Of a stretch of 53,306 nt of DNA, positions 10,501 to 17,243 are shown one piece after another. The DNA comes from an uncultured Paraprevotella sp. (lineage in GTDB: Bacteria; Bacteroidota; Bacteroidia; Bacteroidales; Bacteroidaceae): NCBI GenBank assembly GCA_944321365.1, contig CALULA010000015.1:1-53306 (forward strand), read 5' to 3'. The notes under the pieces were generated by a model. It made no database searches and had not been told where the DNA came from. It saw nothing but the letters and a program-made list of their open reading frames with translations. The translations under genes were made by a program, and so were the position numbers. Positions within the stretch are counted from its first letter, which is position 1; each line of letters starts with the position of its first letter.

Positions 10501-10817
10501 TGCCCCGCCTGATCAACAGCACGGACCGTCCGGAAGAGTATTCGTTCTATGACAACTATTACATCCTCAACATGCTGGACATCTACGTCAAGAAGCAGAA
10601 CTACTTCCGCTTCCAGAGCATCCGGCTGGGCTACGACCTGCCGACCAAATGGCTGAAACCCATCGGTGTGAAGAGCGCGTCGGTCTCGCTCGAAGGCCGC
10701 AACCTGTGGGTCATCGCCAGCAACTATCACAACTATCTCGACCCGGAGACCATGGGCAACCCTTACGCCACGCCCATCCCCAAGAGTTTCATCTTCGGGC
10801 TTAACGTAAACTTCTAA
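7572..10817 (+). CDS. SusC/RagA-type TonB-linked outer membrane transporter
   Basis: A 1081-residue TonB-dependent barrel that would import a ligand captured by its SusD partner. It has a signal peptide (about 1-20), a carboxypeptidase-regulatory-like beta domain (about 22-105), the DELVVTGYQ segment, and a plug domain with VKLRIRGTASINGTQDPLWVLDGIP. The SusC signature AATAIYGARAANGVIVITTKKGK follows, then a long barrel ending in aromatic NVNF as expected for BAM insertion. It lies 29 nt behind the metalloprotease gene and 19 nt before the SusD gene. No glycoside hydrolase is nearby. With the protease next door, a peptide-importing RagAB-like role is a better guess than polysaccharide uptake, but this is inference. 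Confidence 0.95.
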   Translation: MRRIETTLLLLLFGVLAAVAQTRTITGTVIDKADNQPVIGATIAVMTPQGTVATGTTTDFDGKFRLEVPASEQRLTCRFMGYTTATVSLKANQTDYTVYMESSSKEMDELVVTGYQEIDRRKLTSAVTTVKMTDEIIGGVSNIDQALAGQIAGLASVTSSGAPGAPVKLRIRGTASINGTQDPLWVLDGIPLEGTDIPSMEELQDIDNIYQTTIAGINPQDIESITVLKDAAATAIYGARAANGVIVITTKKGKVGKPQVNFSMKLTYDPKTNIDRLNLLNSDEKVDLELGLLQSDYTYRENKGDVARIIAGYGLTDAFKAGGWDALSPEAQADINALRAVNTDWNDILFRGVFNQEYNVSLSGGSDKATYYTALGYNVEQGNVEGVKNDRFNLTLKTDYRINSKLKVGASVFANRRRERSYLTYGDGFTNPVYYSRIANPYQLAFDDEGNYVYDVNVQHSKGDGSPDFNIFEERANTSNINTTTSLMSIFDAEFKWDEHFKVTSQLGLQFDEGSIEKYAGNDSYAMRREKEQRMYNGTTILPDGGSNKVTDSHRTQWTWKAMAEYQNRFKDIHEMDVMIGTEIRHNEYKSVYTAAYGYSNKTLASTPIIFPSETLADDVPLHTESYTENAFVSWFATGSYTLHNRYTLGGSIRFDGSDIFGVAKKYRYLPLYSVSGLWRVSDEPFMKNVTAIDNLGIRASYGLQGNIDKNTSPYLIGKYEQTTILPGNSEEVINPSNAPNPDLRWEKTQNVNVGMDLSLWDNVISLSVDYYYRKGTDLIGLRMLPLETGYSSTTVNWASMKNQGVEVALTTRNIHTKNFTWFTNLNFGFNENEVLQETVAENSTVPSREGYPVGAIFAYRTAGLDDEGYLLYLTPDGQKLPAKEYFQLNGAGASGLTAEERRNQLVYMGTTDPKVSGGFTNTFKYQRVSLSVNCIFNFGMHVQTSPSYNLTTFDRGLNTNHDILNRWTPDNPNGTMPRLINSTDRPEEYSFYDNYYILNMLDIYVKKQNYFRFQSIRLGYDLPTKWLKPIGVKSASVSLEGRNLWVIASNYHNYLDPETMGNPYATPIPKSFIFGLNVNF

Positions 10818-10836
10818 AGAAAAAGGAGGACAACTG

Positions 10837-12183
10837 ATGAAGAAGAAACATTTCCATATCCTGTGGCTCGCAGCCGCCCTGTTCACATTATCGGGCTGCA
10901 ACGACTTCCTCGACATACAGCCCGTTGGTAAAGTCATGCCTCAGACGGGAGAGGAATACCGCTCGCTGCTCACCTTTGCCTACTCCGTCATTCCGCAAGA
11001 CCGGGGAACGACAACCTTCCGCACTGATGAGGTTACCATGGAAGGCGAGACGAACGCCACCAGTCTGGACTCTTATCTGGACATCTGGTGCTGGAACGAT
11101 GTCAGTCCGGACGAAGCCACAATGTCCTTTGGCTGGCAACGCTATTACCAGGCGAGCTACATAGCCAACACGGTTATTGAAAACCAGAACGGCATCACGG
11201 AAGCCACGGAAGCCGAACGCAACCAGCTGGCCGGAGAAGCCTACATGATGCGTGCCTATATGCACTTTCTGCTGGTGAACCTCTACGCCGACCCATACAC
11301 ACACTGCGACCCGGCCAGCACACCGGGCATACCGCTGAAGCTGAACAGCGACGTGCGCGCGGTGCTGTCGCGCAACACGGTGGCCGAAGTCTACAGTTCC
11401 ATCCTCTCCGACCTGAACGAAGCCGAACGGCTGCTCAATGTGGAGACCTGGCCGGAGGGCGAAACCTACCGGTTCAACACACTTTCGGTCAACGCTTTCC
11501 GCGCCCGCGTCTACCTTTACATGGGCGAATGGCAACATGCCTACGACTATGCCGCAGACGTGGTGGCACGGCACGGCGCACTGGAGGACATGACCACATC
11601 CACTGTTCTGCCCAACTACTACCAGTCGGTAGAAGCCATTCTCTCCATGGAGCGGCTGTTCAATGCGTCTTCTTTGGGTGTGGGCTATGTGAATCCGGAC
11701 TTGCTGAACCTCTATCGCAGCGGGGACATGCGTAAAAACAAGTTCTACGAACAGGTATCTGCCAGTGCGACAAACGTCCTCAAAGCCGGAATGAACGACT
11801 TCCGCTGCACGTTCCGCTCGGCTGAGTTCTACCTGACGGCAGCCGAAGCCGCTACAGAGCTGAACGAGCTGGACAACGCCCGCCACTATCTGACGGCACT
11901 GATGCAGAAGCGTTACGCCGCAGCCATGTACCCCCATTACGAGACTGAAGTCATGGCCATGACGCAGGACGAGCTGCGCGAGGAAATCCGCGACGAGCGT
12001 TTCCGCGAACTGGCGTTCGAGGGACACCGCTGGTTCGACCTGCGCCGCACCACGCGCCAGCAGCTGACCAAGACCTATCAGGGCGAGACCTACGTACTGG
12101 AGCAGGACGACCCGCGCTACACACTGCGCATCCCTCCCGAAGCCATCGAAGCCAATCCGGGACTGGAGGCAGAGGAAGAGTAA
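10837..12183 (+). CDS. SusD/RagB-type surface lipoprotein
   Basis: This 448-residue protein is the ligand-capturing lid of the upstream SusC channel. The signal ends in the lipobox LSGC, so Cys21 would be lipidated. The sequence after it, NDFLDIQPVGKV, is characteristic of SusD mature N-termini. The middle shows the TPR-like helical region with AYMMRAYMHFLLVNLYADPYT. The C-terminal signature ERFRELAFEGHRWFDLRR is clear. It is somewhat shorter than polysaccharide-binding SusD proteins of about 550 residues, closer to the RagB size range. It probably acts at the outer face of the outer membrane with the 7572-10817 product. Confidence 0.95.
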   Translation: MKKKHFHILWLAAALFTLSGCNDFLDIQPVGKVMPQTGEEYRSLLTFAYSVIPQDRGTTTFRTDEVTMEGETNATSLDSYLDIWCWNDVSPDEATMSFGWQRYYQASYIANTVIENQNGITEATEAERNQLAGEAYMMRAYMHFLLVNLYADPYTHCDPASTPGIPLKLNSDVRAVLSRNTVAEVYSSILSDLNEAERLLNVETWPEGETYRFNTLSVNAFRARVYLYMGEWQHAYDYAADVVARHGALEDMTTSTVLPNYYQSVEAILSMERLFNASSLGVGYVNPDLLNLYRSGDMRKNKFYEQVSASATNVLKAGMNDFRCTFRSAEFYLTAAEAATELNELDNARHYLTALMQKRYAAAMYPHYETEVMAMTQDELREEIRDERFRELAFEGHRWFDLRRTTRQQLTKTYQGETYVLEQDDPRYTLRIPPEAIEANPGLEAEEE

Positions 12184-12245
12184 TCTTCCCCTGCACCTTC
12201 CCGCCTCACTATATTCACTTATTATCAACTTAAAAACATTTGTTT

Positions 12246-13922
12246 ATGAAGAGAACATTACTCATCGCAGCTTGCGGCCTGCTCTTCGCCGGTGCGCAGG
12301 CACAGACCGCCGACCAGCCGAAATGGTCGGGCACAGTAGAGAATGCCGTTACATCAGCCGACGACCTGAACCTCTCGGCCCCCACGGCAGTAGACAACGC
12401 CGGGAACGTCTACGTCACCGGCTCGTTCCGTCAGGGCTTCGCCTTTGGCAGCAGCTGGCTGGAACCCGTCGCCAACAGTGCCTACCTGGGCAAGTATGAC
12501 GCCAACGGCAACGCCCTCTGGGCCGTTTCCCTCTCCGGTGCCGCCACCATCACCGCCATCACGACCGACGAGCAGAACAACGTCTACATCGCCGGTACAC
12601 TGGCAGATGCAGTTATCGTGAGCAGTACGGACGGCAACAACCAAGACATCAGCGGCAAGCCAGAAGAACTGACCAACCAGGTGTCCAGCTTCATTGCCGC
12701 TTATGATGCCGATGGTGTGTTGAAAGCCACAAAGGTGATGTGGAGCGACCTTGAAGCCAACATGACTACAGAAGGTGAAGAACCAAACTATTGGGGAAGC
12801 CCGGCCAGCGTCCGCATCAATCACCTTGCTGTTGCAGGAAGCAAACTCTATTCTTCCCTGCTGTATACCGGCCATGTGACCATAGAAAACATAACATGGA
12901 ACGGCTCATACGCCGATTACGGGGGCGCCTATATGGATATACTCTCTGCCGGTATATTCTCTGTCAATGCCGCAACGTTGAACGATGCGGAGACGGTAGC
13001 TAATGTTGCCGTTACCGGCCAGTATACAATGGGGATAGACTGCGCAGAAGACATTGCCGTTACTACTGACGGGGAAGACATATACCTCTGCTTCGTTGGT
13101 GGCGGAAACATTACCTATACCAAGGCCGACGGCACTTCGGAAAACCTGTCTTTCCCCTCAGAAGCAAACGGGACACCTCATGGCTATGTCGTTTCTTCGA
13201 TCAAAAACGGAAGCATTACCAATGCGTCCTTTGCAACGGAAGTCCAGACATGGAGCAACTATACAGAAATCGGCGGTATGAAAGTGGAGGGTGACAACCT
13301 CTATATCACCGGCGTTTTCCAAGAAGGACTGGCTTTCGACAACGATGTAGTGGCAGTCGATGCCTGCGACCTGTTTGCCGCTTGCCTGAACAAAGATACC
13401 TTTGAACCGCAATGGACGGCCCAGACCGGACTGGCAGAAGGTAATGGCGTCACAAACTATGATTACGAAAATTACAGTGCCATGGCTGTAAACAACGGCA
13501 CAGTCTCCGTTTATGGCTATACCATCCACGACCAAGACAACGCACAGGACGTCACCAGCACCTACGTCTACAACTTCAGCAACGGTAAGGCCACCAGCAG
13601 CGAAGCTCCGTTCGTGACCGGTGCGGACCTGAACGGCACTACCCTTGCCGTACTGACAGCTGACGATGAGGCCCTGACCACCACCGTCAATGTCTACAAC
13701 GTGGAGGAAGGCGACGACGGCATCAACGGCGTGACCGCACTGGAAACACAGCGCGTGGGCAACACGTTCTACTTCACTGAGCCGACAGACGTGGACGTTT
13801 ACGACCTGCAGGGCCGCATGCTGATGCAGGAAAAGGCTGCCACCACGCTCAGCATCGACAACCTGAACCGTGGCATCTACATCCTCTCCAGCGGAACAGC
13901 CACGCTGAAAGTCAGCAAGTAA
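12246..13922 (+). CDS. Secreted beta-propeller-like protein with T9SS-like C-terminal sorting tail
   Basis: I chose the ATG at 12246 over the upstream TTG at 12240, because MKRTLLIAACGLLFAGAQAQ is a clean signal peptide. The 558-residue product has repeated blade-like strands such as AVDNAGNVYVTGSF, TTDEQNNVYIAGTL and KVEGDNLYITGVF, which resemble SBBP-type propeller repeats. The last about 65 residues (NTFYFTEPTDVDVYDLQGRMLMQ ... NRGIYILSSGTATLKVSK) look like a type A sorting domain used by the type IX secretion system. As the last gene of the protease-SusCD locus it may be a surface ligand binder or a third component of the uptake complex. No catalytic motif is seen. A strong terminator follows. 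Confidence 0.8.
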   Translation: MKRTLLIAACGLLFAGAQAQTADQPKWSGTVENAVTSADDLNLSAPTAVDNAGNVYVTGSFRQGFAFGSSWLEPVANSAYLGKYDANGNALWAVSLSGAATITAITTDEQNNVYIAGTLADAVIVSSTDGNNQDISGKPEELTNQVSSFIAAYDADGVLKATKVMWSDLEANMTTEGEEPNYWGSPASVRINHLAVAGSKLYSSLLYTGHVTIENITWNGSYADYGGAYMDILSAGIFSVNAATLNDAETVANVAVTGQYTMGIDCAEDIAVTTDGEDIYLCFVGGGNITYTKADGTSENLSFPSEANGTPHGYVVSSIKNGSITNASFATEVQTWSNYTEIGGMKVEGDNLYITGVFQEGLAFDNDVVAVDACDLFAACLNKDTFEPQWTAQTGLAEGNGVTNYDYENYSAMAVNNGTVSVYGYTIHDQDNAQDVTSTYVYNFSNGKATSSEAPFVTGADLNGTTLAVLTADDEALTTTVNVYNVEEGDDGINGVTALETQRVGNTFYFTEPTDVDVYDLQGRMLMQEKAATTLSIDNLNRGIYILSSGTATLKVSK

Positions 13923-13950
13923 GCCGACAACAAGCTTAAAAAAACTTCAT

Positions 13951-13989
13951 AGCCCTTCCGGACAGCTCCTTGTCCGGAAGGGCTTTTTC
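13951..13989 (+). terminator. Rho-independent terminator closing the metalloprotease-SusCD operon
   Basis: A perfect 14-bp GC-rich stem (13951-13964 with 13971-13984) with loop GCTCCT is followed by a T5 run. It lies 29 nt after the stop of the sorting-tail protein gene. Confidence 0.93.
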
Positions 13990-14131
13990 ATGCCCGCTTC
14001 CCCCGGCGGAACAGCCGGAAAGTGTGTCCCCTCGCGACAAACAGCAACCCCGCCTGCCAGCCGCCTCATCCCCGTTCCGCTCCGGCACGCCCCACACTCC
14101 TCCGGCTCCGGCAGAACGCAATTTTTCCCTC

Positions 14132-14285
14132 TGCGCTCAAACGGAATTTTTCCTGCGCAAAGCGACGGACGATTGTGCGCAAGACCGCAGACCATCATGC
14201 GCAAGACTTCCGCCGTCCTTCCGCAAGAAAAAACGGAAGCTTGCGGAAGGGTTGCCCGACCCGCCCGGAAGGGTACAAAAAAACC
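14132..14285. repeat. Degenerate tandem array with exact 22-bp period (array A)
   Basis: A 9-mer of the TGCGCAAGA type recurs at 14132 (TGCGCTCAA), 14154 (TGCGCAAAG), 14176 and 14198 (TGCGCAAGA, exact), 14220 (TCCGCAAGA), 14242 (TGCGGAAGG) and 14264 (CCCGGAAGG). Every step is exactly 22 nt. The remaining 13 nt of each unit vary, though several contain CCG-rich stretches. An 11-bp inverted repeat (14217-14227 with 14240-14250) joins two neighbouring units. The array fills the 437-nt gap between two convergent genes, between their facing terminators. Short ORFs cross it but look non-coding. A second array with the same motif and period lies at 31046-31155. I counted positions by hand. Confidence 0.8.
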
Positions 14286-14313
14286 TCCTCTCCGCCCTGA
14301 AGCGGAAAGGAGG
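14277..14313 (-). terminator. Rho-independent terminator of the ferredoxin gene
   Basis: On the minus strand an 11-of-12-bp stem (14302-14313 with 14284-14295) and a 6-nt loop are followed by seven T residues (14277-14283). It lies 48 nt downstream of the ferredoxin stop. Confidence 0.85.
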
Positions 14314-14360
14314 CTGTTTGCGTTCTGAATGCTCAGACGTGTGTCACATCTGCGTCTCCA

Positions 14361-14528
14361 TTAACCGAGAGAGATGGCACCGGAGGGACAAACATCGGCG
14401 CAAGTGCCGCACTCTGTGCAGGCGTCTGCGTTGATTACATACTTCTCACCTTCTGAAATTGCGCCCACCGGACACTCATCGATACAAGTTCCGCAAGCTA
14501 CACAATCGTCACTAATTACGTAAGCCAT
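14361..14528 (-). CDS. Small 2[4Fe-4S] ferredoxin
   Basis: This 55-codon gene is easily missed because of its size. Two CxxCxxCxxxCP motifs are complete: Cys9, 12, 15, 19 and Cys37, 40, 43, 47. That is the classic clostridial-type 8Fe ferredoxin, a soluble low-potential electron carrier for enzymes such as pyruvate:ferredoxin oxidoreductase. The ATG at 14528 opens MAYVISDDCVACG, a standard N-terminus. It is a single-gene unit with a perfect promoter upstream and its own terminator. Bacteroides relatives are among the most highly expressed small proteins, which fits the strong promoter; the expression level here is inference. Confidence 0.96.
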   Translation of the reverse strand: MAYVISDDCVACGTCIDECPVGAISEGEKYVINADACTECGTCADVCPSGAISLG

Positions 14529-14580
14529 TTTGATTATAATTTAAAATTTATTAATGCTCTGTTTTGTTTCAAGTGCAATG

Positions 14581-14612
14581 CAAAGGTAGCATTTAATTGT
14601 TTTCCCCCCAAA
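14581..14612 (-). promoter_or_regulatory. Full-consensus promoter of the ferredoxin gene
   Basis: On the minus strand TTTG (14609-14612), a 20-nt spacer and TACCTTTG (14581-14588) match the Bacteroides primary-sigma promoter exactly. The leader to the ATG at 14528 is about 45 nt. Confidence 0.85.
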
Positions 14613-14711
14613 TAATCCTCACTATTTTTAGTGATTCCCGACAGAGAAACTGCGGCTGCGGGCAATAACCGGCGCGTTTTTCCGTTCTACACTAATAAAT
14701 ATCAATGATTC

Positions 14712-15416
14712 ATGAAAAGGATTCTGGCCGCCATCTGCTGCCTGCTGCTGCTCTGCGGGGCGGCGGCACAGGAACGCAAGCTGCAGAACCGCCCCTACAT
14801 CGACCAGCGGCGGTTTCACTACGGCTTCCTCTTCGGCGTGCACATGCAGGACCTGGAGCTGAAGAACAACGGGTTCAGCGTGCCTGAGACGGGAGAACAA
14901 TGGTATGCCGAGGTGGACAACTACAGTCCGGGCTTCAGCGTGGGCGTACTGGGCGAGATGCGCCTGAACCGGTATCTCTCCCTGCGCGTCGTGCCCACCC
15001 TGCACTTCGGACAGAAGCACGTGACTTTTCATGAACAACGCAGCGGTGCGGACAGCACACAGAACATTCGGTCGACCTACATTTCCGTCCCGGTCGACCT
15101 GAAATTCGCCGCGCCGCGCTACAACAACTTCCGGCCTTATTTCATCGCCGGCGTGAACCCTATGGTGGATCTGACCACCAAGAAACAAAAGGCACTGCTC
15201 CTGAAACCGTTCGACTGCTACATCGAAGTGGGCATGGGTTGCGACATTTACCTGCCTTTCTTCAAACTGATTCCCGAACTGAAATTCTGCTTCGGGCTGA
15301 CAGACATTCTGCAACGTAACCGCAACGACCTGACAGACAGCAACCTGCTCAAGTTCACACAGTCGCTCGACGGTGCCTCTTCAAAGATGATTGTGCTGAC
15401 GTTCTACTTTGAATGA
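14712..15416 (+). CDS. PorT-like outer membrane beta-barrel protein
   Basis: This 234-residue protein starts with a signal peptide (MKRILAAICCLLLLCGAAAQ). The rest is amphipathic strand-rich sequence ending in MIVLTFYFE, an aromatic-terminated outer membrane barrel. The segments HYGFLFGVHMQDL, YISVPVDLKFAAPRYNNFRPYFIAGV and FCFGLTDILQRNRNDLTDS recall PorT, an accessory protein of type IX secretion in Porphyromonas (about 240 residues), and its family in other Bacteroidetes. A sorting-tail protein is encoded just upstream, but other T9SS core genes are not in the window. The PorT function is therefore inferred from resemblance. It overlaps the convergent phosphoesterase gene by 13 nt. Confidence 0.72.
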   Translation: MKRILAAICCLLLLCGAAAQERKLQNRPYIDQRRFHYGFLFGVHMQDLELKNNGFSVPETGEQWYAEVDNYSPGFSVGVLGEMRLNRYLSLRVVPTLHFGQKHVTFHEQRSGADSTQNIRSTYISVPVDLKFAAPRYNNFRPYFIAGVNPMVDLTTKKQKALLLKPFDCYIEVGMGCDIYLPFFKLIPELKFCFGLTDILQRNRNDLTDSNLLKFTQSLDGASSKMIVLTFYFE

Positions 15417-16273
15417 CCGTCGGCCGACGGCTCCATCTCTATCCGCAGACTGCCCACATAACGCCCGTGCTTGCCCATCTGATTGCAGTAGACGTCACGA
15501 CCATCGGCATTTTTCAGTACAACGGGCTGCTCAAAATAGGTGTGAGAATGTCCGCCGAGCACGATGTCGATGTTGCGCGTGGCCGGCACGACCTCCGTGT
15601 CGTCCGTACCCTCGATCGCCCATCCCAGATGAGAAAGGCACACCACGAGGTCGCAATGTTCCTTATTTCTCAACTCACCGGCCACACGATTGGCAGCAGT
15701 GACGGGATCCTCGTAGGTCACTCCACGGTAGTTTTCCGAAGCCACCATGCCTTCCAGCCGGGTGCCCAGTCCGAAAACGCCGATGCGCACCCCCTGCCGT
15801 TCCAACACCACATAGGGACGGACCAGTCCTTCGAGCACCGTCCCCTCCACATGGTAATTGGCGCAGACTATGGGGAAGTCCGCCATACGGAAGATGCGGG
15901 CCATGTTGTCCAGCCCGAAGTCGAACTCATGATTGCCTATCGTGGCGGCGTCATAGTGCATCTCGTTCATCAGTCTCACCTCTACTTCGCCCTTATACAG
16001 GTTATAATAGGCCGACCCTTGCGAAAAATCTCCGCTGTCGAAGAGCAGCAAATCCGGGGCTGTGGCCCGCAAATCGCGCACCAGGGCCGCCCGGCGCACA
16101 AAACCGCCCTTGTCGGCCAACGCCGTATCGGAGGAGTTCGGACTGACCGGCATCACACAGCTGTGGGTGTCGTTCGTGTGCAGGATACATAATTCCACGC
16201 CGCCGTCCTTTGCGGCAGACGCTCCGACGGCCAGCGTCAAGGCCCATAACAATATACCGAATCTTCTCATCAC
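15404..16273 (-). CDS. Metallophosphoesterase half of a split 5'-nucleotidase (UshA N-terminal type)
   Basis: This 289-residue secreted protein (signal peptide about 1-20) has all the dinuclear metal motifs of the UshA/CpdB catalytic domain: HTNDTHS, FDSGDFSQGS, GNHEFDFG, CLSHLGW and GGHSHT. It would hydrolyse nucleotides or related phosphoesters in the periplasm. It ends where the C-terminal substrate-binding domain of UshA would begin. That missing domain is encoded by the gene immediately upstream in the operon (16287-17060), 13 nt away. The two products probably work together, but this is inference. The 3' end overlaps the PorT-like gene by 13 nt. Confidence 0.92.
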   Translation of the reverse strand: MMRRFGILLWALTLAVGASAAKDGGVELCILHTNDTHSCVMPVSPNSSDTALADKGGFVRRAALVRDLRATAPDLLLFDSGDFSQGSAYYNLYKGEVEVRLMNEMHYDAATIGNHEFDFGLDNMARIFRMADFPIVCANYHVEGTVLEGLVRPYVVLERQGVRIGVFGLGTRLEGMVASENYRGVTYEDPVTAANRVAGELRNKEHCDLVVCLSHLGWAIEGTDDTEVVPATRNIDIVLGGHSHTYFEQPVVLKNADGRDVYCNQMGKHGRYVGSLRIEMEPSADGHSK

Positions 16274-16286
16274 GTGTATTTCTTCT

Positions 16287-17060
16287 TTATTGTACTACAA
16301 TGCGGCCCTCTATGGCAGCCGTTATCTTGCGCCCCTTGGCCTGCGCATCGCGTATGGACTCCATCAGGACGTCGCGCACGGCGATGTTCGTCCTGTTGCA
16401 GGACAAATGATCTTTCAGAGCATACATGCGGTCGTTCCCTTCCGCCAGATAGTCCAGCGTGGCTATCGTATAGATGCTGTCGGGAGCAATAGGGCGTCCG
16501 CCCACCTGCGCGCTCAGCAACCGTCCGTCGCGGGTGATGACCAGCTGCGCACCGCTGATGCCCTCGCCTCCTACGGCGGCAATCTGCTCCATCAGCTCTG
16601 TCAGCTTACGTCCGTCCAACGACAACACACACAGATGGTTTTCAAAAGGAGCAATCTCCAGCACATCGCCATACGTCACCCGCCCCTGGGGCATGGTGCT
16701 ACGCAGTCCACCGATGTTGCACAAGCCTATGTCGGCCACCTTGCCTATCCTGACGGAAGCCGCACGCAGCACGTCGGACACGAAGTTCGACAACAGGCTC
16801 TCCGGCCTGTCTGCCCGCATGGCCACCTCGCTCTCTCCCAACACCGGCGACATGATGCTGTCCACGGCCCGGCGATAAGGAGCCACCACACGCAGGGCGG
16901 CACTGTCGGGCCGGGCATCCAACTGCCGCGTCACCTCGTAGCGCATGGCCTTCACCCGCCCCGGCTCAAACCGTTGTGCCTCCGCCGTCAGCGACAGACC
17001 GAGACAGGTTGAGAAAAATAACAGTCTGACTACTTTCATCCTATTCACTTTATGTTCCAT
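16287..17060 (-). CDS. 5'-nucleotidase C-terminal domain protein (split UshA partner)
   Basis: The 257-residue product matches only the C-terminal nucleotide-specificity domain of UshA. It contains NIGGLRSTMPQGRVTYGDVLEIAPFENHLCVLSLDGRKL and the late YLAEGNDRM segment. There are no metal-binding motifs, so it should not be catalytic alone. An N-terminal signal peptide is present (VVRLLFFSTCLGLSLTAEAQ), so it is exported on its own. The true start may be the ATG at 17039 (MKVVRLL), which gives a cleaner signal peptide. It is followed after 13 nt by the catalytic half, so the domain order is reversed relative to the fused enzyme. Confidence 0.9.
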   Translation of the reverse strand: MEHKVNRMKVVRLLFFSTCLGLSLTAEAQRFEPGRVKAMRYEVTRQLDARPDSAALRVVAPYRRAVDSIMSPVLGESEVAMRADRPESLLSNFVSDVLRAASVRIGKVADIGLCNIGGLRSTMPQGRVTYGDVLEIAPFENHLCVLSLDGRKLTELMEQIAAVGGEGISGAQLVITRDGRLLSAQVGGRPIAPDSIYTIATLDYLAEGNDRMYALKDHLSCNRTNIAVRDVLMESIRDAQAKGRKITAAIEGRIVVQ

Positions 17061-17122
17061 CAGTCAAAATTACGAAAAAAAACACGGTCTGCACACATTC
17101 AGAAGAAAAAAGCGGCCTCAGG

Positions 17123-17154
17123 GTTGTTTATTTCATAAAATAGCGGTAAATTTG
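17123..17154 (+). promoter_or_regulatory. Promoter of rplS
   Basis: GTTG (17123-17126), a 20-nt spacer and TAAATTTG (17147-17154) form a good Bacteroides promoter. The leader to the ATG at 17244 is about 80 nt. That is long enough for an r-protein leader structure, though I cannot fold one convincingly by eye. Confidence 0.7.
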
Positions 17155-17243
17155 CACCGCTTTTCACACAATCGCTGGCAGGATGCAGAGTTCCCTGTTT
17201 ATGTTGTGCCGGAAAGACAAGTAATTTAATGATTAAACGAACA

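Noticed and set aside
10888..12228. 446-codon open frame antisense to the SusD gene
   Set aside because: Shadow frame of a clear SusD protein, with low-complexity His/Val/Gln composition and no motif.
14132..14285. CRISPR array
   Set aside because: The conserved part is 9 nt and the spacers 13 nt, far below CRISPR sizes, and no cas gene is present.
13970..14434. Three overlapping plus-strand ORFs across repeat array A
   Set aside because: Proline- and arginine-rich translations of a GC-rich repeat. They begin in a terminator and run into the ferredoxin gene on the other strand.
17155..17243. L19 leader regulatory RNA
   Set aside because: An 80-nt leader exists, but I could not fold a convincing conserved structure by eye and recall no specific consensus to match.
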